From Solimonas aquatica (GTDB taxonomy: Bacteria; Pseudomonadota; Gammaproteobacteria; Nevskiales; Nevskiaceae), in NCBI RefSeq assembly GCF_900111015.1, contig NZ_FOFS01000003.1, positions 124,001 to 188,000 of the forward strand: a stretch of DNA of 64,000 nt. The letters are read 5' to 3'. Shown in pieces: positions 24,155 to 32,251 of the stretch; the first letter of the stretch is position 1, and every line of letters begins with the position of its first letter. The notes below the pieces were generated by a model. It was not told where the DNA came from and did not search any database. It saw only the letters and a list, made by a program, of their open reading frames with translations. A program made the translations under genes and the position numbers.

Positions 24155-25897
24155 TCACGGCATGCGGAACATCAGATCGACGTTGCGATCCGCCGCCGTG
24201 CCCTGACGCACGCCGCCCTGCGCGCAGAGCAGGTTGAGCCCTGCTTCGCTGATGCCCGAAAGCACGGCCTTGGGATCGCTCAGGTACAGCGCGCAGCGAT
24301 CATCGGCCGCCGCCAGCGCCTTGGCCTTGGCATAGCCATGCTGCAGCACCGAGCCGCGCAGGGTGCCGCTGCCGTCGCCGTTGTCCAGCACTTCCAGCAG
24401 ACGCTGTTCCTGCGGATGGTCGATCAGCGAGGCGGTTTCGATCTGCCAGAAGCCCTGGCAGCGGCCCGGCTGCTTGCAGCTCACCGGCGTGTCCACCGTG
24501 CCGTTGCTGCCGCGGCCGCCCGCCACCTTGAAGGCGCGGATGCGGTGCTGATGGGTGTGGCCGGCAACCCAGGCGATCAGATGCGGCCAGCTGGCCAGCT
24601 CGGCGTCCAGCTCCGCTGCGGTGACTTCGATCGGCACCAGCTTGGCGAACATGCCGTACTCGGCGAAGGTGAGATCGGGATGGTGCGAGAACACGATGGC
24701 CAGCTGCCCGCGCGCGGCGGAACTGGCCAGCTCGTTCTTCAGCCATTCGAACTGCACGCGGTCCAGGCTGCCGTCGGACAGGGCGAAGGGATTGCGCAGC
24801 AGATCCAGCGGAATGCGCGGATCGACGCCATCGACGATGGTGTTGAGCACGATCAGGCGCACGCGGCCGCTGCCGGCGTCGGTGGCGTAGTAGCCGTCGT
24901 TGCGGCTGTCGCCGTCGATGCGCCGGACCGAATCGGCGTAGTTGAAGCCGTGGCCCAGCGGTCCGGGCGTGGGCTGGGAGTAGAAGAACTCGTCGATGAA
25001 CTCATGCTGGTCGAACATGTAATGCCGGCCGGTGACCAGCGAGACCTGATTCAGACCCAGGGTCAGCGCGATGGTGCCGCGCAGATAGCCATCGTGATTG
25101 CCGAAGGCGATGTACCAGGGCATGTTGAGCTGCTGATTGGCGCAGCCCGGCGTGCCGGCATTGCAGCGCAGCACCTGGGGCATGCCCGGCGAGCGCGTCG
25201 CGGTCTGGCGCTTGAGGCTCAGGCTGCCATCGGCGGCGCGGCCGCTGGTGGCGGCGGCCTCGGTGGCCAGCAGCTGCGCGACCGTGCGCGTCCACAGTGA
25301 TTTCTGCACCAGGCGGTCCGGATTGGGGTCCACGGCCTGGGTGTCGGCCACGCCGCGTCCGGTGAAGCGCGTGCACAGCGCATCGATGGTGGCGGCGCTG
25401 GCCATGGCCGGCAGTCTGGCGCGGCATTTGGTCTCGAAGGCGCTGGGCTGATCGTAGCGGCCGTCGAGGTTGTCGATGAAGCGCCGCGTCTCGGCCACCG
25501 TGGTCATGTCGGCGCTGTCGCCGGTGACGATGGCGAATTCGAAAGGGTAGCTGGCCTGGCATTGATTGAGCCGGCCGACCATGTCGTTGAGCACCTCGTC
25601 GGAGTATTCCTGCTGCAGGCGCATCGCGGCTTCGAAGGTCGGCACCACCGGATCGATGGCCGAAGCGCCGTTGATGGCCTCGCCGTCATCGTCGGTGATG
25701 TGATCATCGGTGAGCTGCACGAAGCGCAGCAGCAGCTGTGCATCGGCACGACGCTGGCCGCTGGCCAGCTCGTTGCGCGTGACATAGGTGTCGGCGCTGA
25801 TCGCCGCGCACTGCGCGACATTGCCGGCCGCCTGCGCCGCGCCCCACAGGAAAATCGCGGCCAAGGCCGCGCCACGCCCCATCGTGACTGCGTTCAT
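24155..25897 (-). CDS. Secreted calcineurin-like metallophosphoesterase
   Basis: This 580-residue exported protein has a signal peptide ending 'GAAQAAG'. All five metallophosphoesterase motifs are present: 'LTDDHITDDD' (D-x-H), 'IVTGDSADM' (GD), 'AFGNHDGYL' (GNH), 'VFSHHPDL' (HH) and 'VAGHTHQHR' (GHTH). Six cysteines suggest periplasmic disulfides. Long insertions between motifs make it much larger than simple phosphatases. The ribosome site is GGGGAGAG. The substrate is unknown; a nucleotide, phospholipid or teichoic-like phosphate ester is possible. Confidence 0.85.
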   Translation of the reverse strand: MNAVTMGRGAALAAIFLWGAAQAAGNVAQCAAISADTYVTRNELASGQRRADAQLLLRFVQLTDDHITDDDGEAINGASAIDPVVPTFEAAMRLQQEYSDEVLNDMVGRLNQCQASYPFEFAIVTGDSADMTTVAETRRFIDNLDGRYDQPSAFETKCRARLPAMASAATIDALCTRFTGRGVADTQAVDPNPDRLVQKSLWTRTVAQLLATEAAATSGRAADGSLSLKRQTATRSPGMPQVLRCNAGTPGCANQQLNMPWYIAFGNHDGYLRGTIALTLGLNQVSLVTGRHYMFDQHEFIDEFFYSQPTPGPLGHGFNYADSVRRIDGDSRNDGYYATDAGSGRVRLIVLNTIVDGVDPRIPLDLLRNPFALSDGSLDRVQFEWLKNELASSAARGQLAIVFSHHPDLTFAEYGMFAKLVPIEVTAAELDAELASWPHLIAWVAGHTHQHRIRAFKVAGGRGSNGTVDTPVSCKQPGRCQGFWQIETASLIDHPQEQRLLEVLDNGDGSGTLRGSVLQHGYAKAKALAAADDRCALYLSDPKAVLSGISEAGLNLLCAQGGVRQGTAADRNVDLMFRMP

Positions 25898-25969
25898 TCC
25901 ACTCTCCCCATTTTTTTATGTTGATGCCGGCGCCTTGTGCAGGCTGCCGGGTGCCGCGAAAAACCCTTG

Positions 25970-27148
25970 CTAGTGCGTCAGCCGCCGCATCGCCTGTTCC
26001 AGGCCCGAGAGCGTCATCGGGAACATGCGGTCCTTGCCGATCAGCTCGCTGGTGACCTGGATCGAGGGCGTGTACTCCCAGCGATCCTCGGTTTCCGGAT
26101 TGAGCCAGATCATGTGCGGGAACTGCTCGTGCAGACGCTTGAACCAGGTGGCGCCGGCTTCTTCGTTCCAGTGCTCGATGCTGCCGCCCGGATGCAGGAT
26201 TTCGTAGGGGCTCATGCTGGCGTCGCCGACGAAGATCAGCTTGTAGTCCGGCGTGTACTTGTGCATCACGTCGTACAGCGGCATGCGCTCGTTGTGGCGG
26301 CGCGCATTGTCCTTCCACACCGATTCGTAGATGAAGTTGTGGAAGTAGAAATACTCCAGATGCTTGAACTCGGTCTTGGCCGCCGAGAACAGCTCCTCGC
26401 AGAGCCGGATGTAAGGGTCCATGGAGCCGCCCACGTCCAGGAACAGCAGCACCTTCACCGCATTGCGGCGCTCCGGCACCATCTTGATGTCCAGATAGCC
26501 GGCATTGCGCGCGGTGGAATGGATGGTGTCGTCGATGTCGAGGATGTCGGCCGCGCCCTCGCGCGCGAAGCGGCGCAGACGGCGCAGCGCGATCTTGATG
26601 TTGCGCGTGCCCAGCTCGATGCTGTCATCGAGATTGCGGAAATCGCGCTTCTCCCAGACCTTCACCGCCTTCTTCTGCCCGCCCGGGCCGCCGATGCGCA
26701 CGCCCTCGGGGTTGTAGCCGCCATGACCGAAGGGGCTGGTGCCGCCGGTGCCGATCCACTTGTTGCCGCCCTGATGGCGTTCCTTCTGCTCTTCGAGGCG
26801 CTGCTTGAGCGTCTCCATGAGCTTGTCCAGGCCGCCCAGGGACTGGATCTTGGCCAGCTCCTCGGGGCTCAGGTGCAGCTCGGCCTGCTTGCGCAGCCAG
26901 TCCTCGGGAATGGAGCCGAACAGCTCGCCCGTGATCGCTTCGATGCCCTTGAAGTAGGCGGCGAAGGCGCGGTCGAAGCGGTCGTACTGCGACTCGTCCT
27001 TGACCAGGGCCGCGCGCGAGAGGTGGTAAAAGTCGTCCAGCGAGAAGATCGCCACATGCTTGGACAGGGCTTCGAGCAGGGTCAGCAGCTCGCTGAGCGA
27101 GCATTTGACGCCGGCGGCGCGCAGGGTGAAGAAGAAGCTGAACAGCAC
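25970..27148 (-). CDS. CoxE-like VWA-domain protein
   Basis: The 392-residue protein starts at a GTG (27148) nine bases after GGGGAG. The N-terminal two-thirds resemble the CoxE/YehP helical region ('[22 protein letters not shown]', then a Gly-rich '[22 protein letters not shown]' linker). The rest is a von Willebrand A domain, with the metal site reading '[13 protein letters not shown]'. The canonical DxSxS is thus DxGxS here. '[14 protein letters not shown]' is the later Asp/Thr region. CoxE-type proteins normally work with a MoxR AAA+ ATPase in inserting metals or remodelling partners, but no such gene is adjacent. It is divergent from a DNA glycosylase gene (57 bp between starts). Confidence 0.83.
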   Translation of the reverse strand: MLFSFFFTLRAAGVKCSLSELLTLLEALSKHVAIFSLDDFYHLSRAALVKDESQYDRFDRAFAAYFKGIEAITGELFGSIPEDWLRKQAELHLSPEELAKIQSLGGLDKLMETLKQRLEEQKERHQGGNKWIGTGGTSPFGHGGYNPEGVRIGGPGGQKKAVKVWEKRDFRNLDDSIELGTRNIKIALRRLRRFAREGAADILDIDDTIHSTARNAGYLDIKMVPERRNAVKVLLFLDVGGSMDPYIRLCEELFSAAKTEFKHLEYFYFHNFIYESVWKDNARRHNERMPLYDVMHKYTPDYKLIFVGDASMSPYEILHPGGSIEHWNEEAGATWFKRLHEQFPHMIWLNPETEDRWEYTPSIQVTSELIGKDRMFPMTLSGLEQAMRRLTH

Positions 27149-27205
27149 GGACTCGAACTCCCCGGGGTTTATGGCATTGTAGCCGCAGCACGGTGGGGGG
27201 AGACC

Positions 27206-27853
27206 ATGGCGGGAATGCAGCAGAAACTGCGGGCGGCCGAACAGCATCTGGCGGCGGTGGACCCGGTGATGGCGCAGCTGATCGAGCGGCACGGGCCCTG
27301 CGGTCTGCTGGCGCGGCGCAGCGATCCCTTCCATACCCTGTGCGGCGCCATCATCAGCCAGCAGCTGTCCACGCGCGCTGCCGACACCATCCAGTCGCGG
27401 GTGATGGCCGGCCTGGGCGCCGCGCGCCATATCCAGCCGCCACAGCTGCTGGCCGCCAGCCATGAGCAGCTTTGCGGCTACGGCCTGTCCAATGCCAAGG
27501 CCAAGTGGCTGCGCGCGCTGGCCACGGCCGCGCACGAGGGGCATCTGGATTTCATCGCGCTGCGCAGGCTCGACGACGAGTCGGCCATCGCGCTTCTGGA
27601 CGCCCTGCCGGGCATCGGCCGCTGGACCGCCGAGATGTTCCTGATGTTCGCGCTCGGGCGCCTGGACCTGTTTGCCCTGGACGATGTCGGCCTGCAGCGC
27701 GGCCTGCGCCTGCTCTACGGCCGCCCGCGCGACGCCAGGGGCGCGCTGCCGCCGCGCCGCGTGCAGGCCATCATCCGGCCCTGGGCGCCGTATCGCTCGG
27801 TGGCCAGCTGGTATCTGTGGCGCGCCGTGGAGGCGACGCCGGTCAGCGCCTGA
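27206..27853 (+). CDS. DNA-3-methyladenine glycosylase, AlkA/Mag HhH-GPD family
   Basis: This 215-residue base-excision-repair enzyme has the substrate-side helix 'HTLCGAIISQQLSTRAAD' and the helix-hairpin-helix 'LDALPGIGRWTAEMFLMFAL'. The catalytic Asp160 sits in 'LFALDDVGLQRG'. It lacks the N-terminal beta domain of E. coli AlkA and so resembles the short yeast Mag type. ATG 27206 follows GGGGGGAGA. Its 3' end overlaps the convergent phosphatase gene by 11 bp. Confidence 0.9.
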   Translation: MAGMQQKLRAAEQHLAAVDPVMAQLIERHGPCGLLARRSDPFHTLCGAIISQQLSTRAADTIQSRVMAGLGAARHIQPPQLLAASHEQLCGYGLSNAKAKWLRALATAAHEGHLDFIALRRLDDESAIALLDALPGIGRWTAEMFLMFALGRLDLFALDDVGLQRGLRLLYGRPRDARGALPPRRVQAIIRPWAPYRSVASWYLWRAVEATPVSA

Positions 27854-28670
27854 GCCCGGCGCTGACGCCGGCTGCCTTCTTGCGCGGCGCCTCGCGCAGC
27901 GGCGTGACCTTGTCGGATTGCACGCTGTTCTCGTACCAGTCCTCCACGCGCAGCACGCGGATCGTGCCATTGGCGTCTTCGGCCAGGGCCGTGCAGCTTT
28001 CCACCCAGTCGCCGCAGTTGTGGTACTGGACGCCGTGGATCTCGCGGATCTCGGCATGGTGGATATGGCCGCAGATCACGCCGTCGAGCTTGCGGCGGCG
28101 GCAGTCGCGTGCCACCGCGTCCTCGAAGGCGGAGACGAAGTTCACCGCGCGCTTGACCTGGTGCTTGGCGTAGGCGGAGATCGACCAGTCTTCCAGGCCC
28201 TGGCGCCGGCGCCAGGCGTTGAGCGGGGCATTGGCGCGCATCAGCAGCTGGTAGGCGGCGTCCCCGGCCACCGCCACGCGGCGGAAGTAGCGGGTGATCA
28301 TGTCGAAGGCATCGCCGTGCACGACCAGCAGGCGGCGGCCGTCGGCGGTGTGATGCACGGCCTCGTTGGCAATCGAGATATTGCCGAACTGCAGGGCGTG
28401 CTCCACGTAGCGGCGCATGAACTCGTCATGGTTGCCGGTGATGTAGTAGATCGCCGTGCCCTGTTCGGCCTTGCTCAGGATGGCGCGCACCACGTTGGCG
28501 TGGGCCTGCGGCCAGAACCAGTGCTGGCGCAGCTTCCAGCCGTCGATGATGTCGCCGACCAGATACAGGCGCTCGCAGCTGTGCCGCTGCAAGAAGTCGC
28601 TGAGCATCTCGGCCTGGCAGCCCGAGCGACCCAGATGCACATCGGAAATCCAGAGAGTACGGTAGCGCAT
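27843..28670 (-). CDS. LpxH-like metallophosphoesterase (UDP-2,3-diacylglucosamine diphosphatase family), copy 1
   Basis: This 275-residue cytoplasmic protein has the LpxH-superfamily motif order: 'LWISDVHLG', 'YLVGDIIDGWKLR', 'YYITGNHDEF', 'LLVVHGDAFD' and 'VICGHIHHAEI'. It is longer than true LpxH (about 240 residues) and belongs to the LpxH-like group that need not act in lipid A synthesis. It is a close paralogue of the next gene on the same strand, 116 bp upstream. The ribosome site is GAGG, and a perfect 9-bp inverted repeat (28687-28712) lies in its leader. Confidence 0.85.
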   Translation of the reverse strand: MRYRTLWISDVHLGRSGCQAEMLSDFLQRHSCERLYLVGDIIDGWKLRQHWFWPQAHANVVRAILSKAEQGTAIYYITGNHDEFMRRYVEHALQFGNISIANEAVHHTADGRRLLVVHGDAFDMITRYFRRVAVAGDAAYQLLMRANAPLNAWRRRQGLEDWSISAYAKHQVKRAVNFVSAFEDAVARDCRRRKLDGVICGHIHHAEIREIHGVQYHNCGDWVESCTALAEDANGTIRVLRVEDWYENSVQSDKVTPLREAPRKKAAGVSAGLRR

Positions 28671-28686
28671 GGCAAACCTCGTGCAG

Positions 28687-28712
28687 GCTCTGTTCCAGTG
28701 TTAGAACAGAGC
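28687..28712. promoter_or_regulatory. Inverted repeat upstream of LpxH-like copy 1
   Basis: Perfect arms GCTCTGTTC and GAACAGAGC surround an 8-bp centre, 17 bp before the start codon. There is no U-tract after it in the gene's direction, so it is more likely an operator or leader hairpin than a terminator. Confidence 0.4.
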
Positions 28713-28786
28713 TGTAATCAGGGGAGCAAGTTCCCTGCCACGCTAAGGGATTTCCCCGACAAGCCGACGACCGCTGGGAAGCTGAT

Positions 28787-29662
28787 TTACGCCGCTGATC
28801 TGCGCTGATGAATGGGCGAGACCTTTTCACTGTGCTGATGCAGGTGATCGAGCTCCACCCAGCGCAGAACCTGCAGCCGGCCGTTGTGGTCCTCGGCCAA
28901 AGCGGTGCAGCTTTCCACCCAGTCGCCGCAGTTGTAGTAGTCCACGCCCTCGATGCTGCGCGCCTCGGCATGATGGATATGGCCGCAGACCACGCCGTCC
29001 AGCTCGCGGCGCCGGCACTCGCGTGCCAGCGAATCCTCGAAGCTGGAGATCACGTTCACGGCGGTCTTGACGTGCTGCTTGGCGAAGGCCGACAGCGACC
29101 AGTAACGCATGCCCAGCACCGAACGGGCACGGTTGAACCAGTAGTTGAAGTGCATGGTGCTTTCGTAGATGGCATCGCCGGCCAGCGCGATCCAGCGGTG
29201 ATAGCGGGTGATCACGTCGAAGAAATCGCCGTGCACCACCAGCAGCCGGCGGCCGTCGGCGGTTTCATGCACATGTTCGTTGACCAGATGGATGTTGCCG
29301 ATCTCCAGCTGGTAGCCGACGAATTTGCGCAGGAATTCGTCGTGGTTGCCGGTGACGTAATAGACCTCGGTGCCGCGCTTGGCCTTGGTCAGGATCTTGC
29401 GGATGACGTTGGTGTGCTCCTGCGGCCAGTACCAGCTGGAGCGCAGCTTCCAGCCGTCGATGATGTCGCCCACCAGATACAGGCGCTCGCAGCTGTTGTG
29501 CTTGAGGAAGTTGACCAGATGCTCGGCCTTGCAGCCGGCGGTGCCCAGGTGCACATCGGAAATCCAGATCGTGCGGTAGCGGCTGCGTTCGGCTTCGCCG
29601 GCCGCCTTGTGTCGGGCCTTGGCTTTTTTCATGGGCGTCATCTCTTTTTCGATGCGCGCCAT
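28787..29662 (-). CDS. LpxH-like metallophosphoesterase, copy 2
   Basis: This 291-residue paralogue of the downstream gene has the same motifs ('IWISDVHLG', 'YLVGDIIDGWKL', 'VTGNHDEF', 'VHGDFFD', 'VCGHIHHAEA'). The two are clearly homologous over nearly the whole length, a tandem duplication. Copy 2 has a Lys/Arg-rich N-terminal extension ('MKKAKARHKAAGEAERSR'). The start could be ATG 29662 or ATG 29641, and neither has a strong ribosome site. The last codons (HQRRSAA) come from a repeat-like sequence of the type ATCAGCGCAGATCAGCGGCG. Confidence 0.85.
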   Translation of the reverse strand: MARIEKEMTPMKKAKARHKAAGEAERSRYRTIWISDVHLGTAGCKAEHLVNFLKHNSCERLYLVGDIIDGWKLRSSWYWPQEHTNVIRKILTKAKRGTEVYYVTGNHDEFLRKFVGYQLEIGNIHLVNEHVHETADGRRLLVVHGDFFDVITRYHRWIALAGDAIYESTMHFNYWFNRARSVLGMRYWSLSAFAKQHVKTAVNVISSFEDSLARECRRRELDGVVCGHIHHAEARSIEGVDYYNCGDWVESCTALAEDHNGRLQVLRWVELDHLHQHSEKVSPIHQRRSAA

Positions 29663-29737
29663 GATCCGCCCCGCATTTGATCGGCAGGTGACCGGAGGGT
29701 GACGGTTTGATGAAAGCGGGGCGACAGGTCGGGCAAA

Positions 29738-29767
29738 AGAAAAGGCGCGGTGTTGCCACCGCGCCTT
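29738..29767 (-). terminator. Intrinsic terminator after the calcium-loop lipoprotein gene
   Basis: An 11-bp stem AAGGCGCGGTG/CACCGCGCCTT with a 4-base loop is followed on the minus strand by TTTTCTTTT. It ends the OmpA/lipoprotein transcript. Confidence 0.85.
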
Positions 29768-29787
29768 GATTTGCCGCAGGGTGCTTC

Positions 29788-30582
29788 TCAGGGGCTGACG
29801 AACTTGCCGCCCGTGCACAGCTCGTGGACGTGCATCGCGTCGCCCACCTGCGCCGAGACCAGCGAGGAGTACAGGCTGATCACCGCGCTGTCGTACTTCT
29901 TGGTCGCCTTCAGGCCGATGTAGCCGGACTGGTCGCCGGCCAGGCTGATGCCCAGCAGGTCCAGGTTGGCCTGGTTGACCGTGATGCTTTCCTGCAGCGT
30001 GGTGCCGAGGAAGGTGCTGACGGTGACCGTCTTGGTCAGGCCCAGGTTGAGCACGCCGGCCGGGAAGGTGACGCCGAACACGGCGTAGTTGCCGGCGGGC
30101 ACCGCACCCGGGAAGTTGACCACCTCACCCACGGCCGCGACCAGCGCGCCGAGCAGCGAGGCCGGCAGCGTGAAGGTGGCGTAGGTGCTCAGATGGCCGT
30201 CGACGACATTGTCCGGCTCCGACACGCCATTGGTCAGCGCGGTGACGGGATCGCCGCCCAGGCCGTTGATCAGCGTGGTCAGCGGGCCGCCCAGCAGACC
30301 GCCCGAAGCGTCGGCCGTGGTCACGTCGCCGAAGGCGCGCGCGCCCTGCGTGCAGACGAAGTTGCCGGCGGTGTCGTTGCCGTCCACCGTGCCGTCGCCG
30401 TTGGTGTCGATGTCGGTCGGCGTGGAGCCATCGTTGTTCAGCGGCGGCGCGCTGCCGCCGCCGTCGCTGATGATGCTGCCGCTTTCCGTGCCGCTGCCGT
30501 CGGCCTGGCAGCCTGCCAGGCCCAGGGCGGCGGCGGCCATCGCCGCAATCAGGGTTTTTTTCATGAGTTCAGAATTCATCAT
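29788..30582 (-). CDS. Lipoprotein with a dockerin-like calcium loop, unknown function
   Basis: This roughly 264-residue protein has a signal (MKKTLIAAMAAAALG) and lipobox LAGC. After a Gly/Ser-rich stretch, 'DTNGDGTVDGND' is a DxNxDG-type calcium-binding loop. The rest is Gly/Val/Thr-rich, probably beta-structured, with 'LLGALVAAVGEVVNFPGAVPAG' in the middle and no recognised domain. I preferred ATG 30582 (after GGATG) over ATGs at 30591 and 30564. It begins 17 bp after the stop of the OmpA-type gene, so the two are co-transcribed, and both carry Asp-rich calcium loops. Function unknown. Confidence 0.75.
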   Translation of the reverse strand: MMNSELMKKTLIAAMAAAALGLAGCQADGSGTESGSIISDGGGSAPPLNNDGSTPTDIDTNGDGTVDGNDTAGNFVCTQGARAFGDVTTADASGGLLGGPLTTLINGLGGDPVTALTNGVSEPDNVVDGHLSTYATFTLPASLLGALVAAVGEVVNFPGAVPAGNYAVFGVTFPAGVLNLGLTKTVTVSTFLGTTLQESITVNQANLDLLGISLAGDQSGYIGLKATKKYDSAVISLYSSLVSAQVGDAMHVHELCTGGKFVSP

Positions 30583-30599
30583 GGTTTTCATCCAAAGGA

Positions 30600-31868
30600 T
30601 CAGTTGAGAATGCGCAGTTCGACGCGGCGGTTCAGCTCGCGGCCTTCGGCGGTGGCGTTGTCGGCCTTGGGCTGGCTCTTGCCGTAGCCCTTGGCGCTGA
30701 GCTGGGTTTCAGGCACGCCGTGCTCGATGAAGTACTGCTTCACCGCCTGGGCGCGGCCTTCAGACAGCTTCTGGTTGTAGCTGTCGCTGCCGATGTTGTC
30801 GGTGTGGCCGGCGATCTCGACGTTCATGTCGGGATACTTCTTGAGCACGCCCACCGCCCAATCCAGGATGGTCTGCGCGTCCGGACGCAGGCGCGTCTTG
30901 TTGAACTCGAAGGTCACGCCCTTGAGCTCGATGACCTTGTCGAACGGGCAGCCGTCGCCGTCCACGCGCGAGCCCTTCGGGGTATCCGGGCACTTGTCGG
31001 CGGAATCCACCACGCCGTCGCCGTCGCTGTCGGTGAGGCCGGTCGGCACTTCCACCATCTTGGTGGTTTCGGTGACCGAGGCCACTTCGCGCACCTTTTC
31101 CTTGAACAGCGGGATTTCGATGCCCAGGCCGAAGCGCACGTCGTTGTAGTGGTCGCCGTAGTTGTCGTACACGTAGCGCGCTTCACCGCGGATGCGGATC
31201 TGGCCGGTCTGGATCACCGGGCCGGTGACGAAGCCCACGCCGACGTTGGCGAAGAAGTCATAGCCATCGTCCACCGCGCCATTGGGGTACACGTCGTTGC
31301 GGCTCAGGCCGATGCCGCCGATCACGAACGGGGTGAAGTGGGCGCGGTCGCCAAAGGCGTAGAACAGATCGCCGCCCAGCTTGTAGTGGTAGTAGTCGGT
31401 GCGCAGCTGGCTGCCGGTCTCGATGGTGGTGAGTTCGCCGTGCAGTTCATAGCCCCAGCGCTTTTCGCCCTGCCAGCCGTAGAGCAGGCCCATGCCCACG
31501 CCACGCTTGATGTCGGCGGTGCCGAGTTCGCGGCCGCTGTCCGGCAGGGTGTACAGGCCCATCAGACCCAGATAGCTGGGCGCTGCGAGCTCCGTGGTTT
31601 CGGTGGTGATCGGCGTGCTGCTGGTGCTGCTGTCGCTGCTCACGGTGGCTTCCGGGGCCGGCGCGCTCTCCGGCAGCGGCGTGGGTTCGCCGGCGCCGGT
31701 CTCGGCCGGTGCAGCGGCGGTGTCTGCGGGCGGCGTCGCCGCCTCGGCGGGTGCTGCTGCCGTATCCGAAGGCAGGGTTTCGGCGGCGGTGCTTTCCGGG
31801 GCTTGCGCGTAAGCGGAGGATGCCGCCAACAAAGCCGCGAGACTGATCAGACCACGTGCAGTTTTCAT
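30600..31868 (-). CDS. OmpA-family outer membrane porin with thrombospondin type-3 repeat
   Basis: The 422-residue protein has a signal peptide (MKTARGLISLAALLAASSAYA) and an Ala/Pro/Glu-rich linker. An N-terminal beta barrel follows (residues about 95-265, starting 'SYLGLMGLYTLPDSGRELG'). Then comes a TSP3 calcium repeat ('DSDGDGVVDSADKCPDTP'). The C-terminal peptidoglycan-binding domain has 'GHTDNIGSDSYNQKLSEGRA' and 'AKGYGKSQP'. It tethers the outer membrane to the cell wall. The start at 31868 follows AAGGGAG. It is first in an operon with the lipoprotein gene. Confidence 0.92.
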   Translation of the reverse strand: MKTARGLISLAALLAASSAYAQAPESTAAETLPSDTAAAPAEAATPPADTAAAPAETGAGEPTPLPESAPAPEATVSSDSSTSSTPITTETTELAAPSYLGLMGLYTLPDSGRELGTADIKRGVGMGLLYGWQGEKRWGYELHGELTTIETGSQLRTDYYHYKLGGDLFYAFGDRAHFTPFVIGGIGLSRNDVYPNGAVDDGYDFFANVGVGFVTGPVIQTGQIRIRGEARYVYDNYGDHYNDVRFGLGIEIPLFKEKVREVASVTETTKMVEVPTGLTDSDGDGVVDSADKCPDTPKGSRVDGDGCPFDKVIELKGVTFEFNKTRLRPDAQTILDWAVGVLKKYPDMNVEIAGHTDNIGSDSYNQKLSEGRAQAVKQYFIEHGVPETQLSAKGYGKSQPKADNATAEGRELNRRVELRILN

Positions 31869-32198
31869 GAGAACTCCCTTGTTCAAAGCCAAACGCGTTT
31901 TTAAGTGAGCCGACTTGACCGAACCCACGGGGAATGAGCCCGGTCAACCAATTCGCAAAATGCGAAACAAAAAACAGCCAACAACATTCTCTGCCGCTCG
32001 CAGTGCGAACAGGTTGCTCGGTAGAGATACGTTGCCGACGCCGGCGCCGTTGCCTTACGGAAAGCCATTTGGACCTGGGCGGTCGTGAGCGCCGATGACG
32101 GTTACTCACTGGGTACTTCGACCGGCCGGTTCATTGTGTGCGCCGATTTCCTACGTGATAGTAGCCGATTTTCTTGCTGCATTGCAGTATGTGTGGGC
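31869..32198. other. About 330-bp upstream region of the OmpA-type gene
   Basis: No convincing gene is present. The region is less GC-rich than the rest (for example 'ATTCGCAAAATGCGAAACAAAA') and should hold the porin promoter. The short inverted repeat TTCGCA-AAA-TGCGAA at 31952-31966 is notable. I see no clear -35/-10 pair. Confidence 0.5.
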
Positions 32199-32233
32199 AA
32201 AAAAAAACCACCGGGCTCAGGCCCGGTGGTTTT
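32199..32233 (-). terminator. Strong intrinsic terminator of the second DUF1302 gene
   Basis: A 13-bp stem AAAACCACCGGGC/GCCCGGTGGTTTT with loop TCAG is flanked by an A-run that gives nine U on the minus-strand transcript. Confidence 0.9.
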
Positions 32234-32251
32234 GGGTGCTGCAGACCGGCT

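Noticed and set aside
27843-29662. Naming either phosphatase lpxH
   Set aside because: Both are longer than true LpxH and belong to the LpxH-like group. The lipid A function cannot be read from the motifs.
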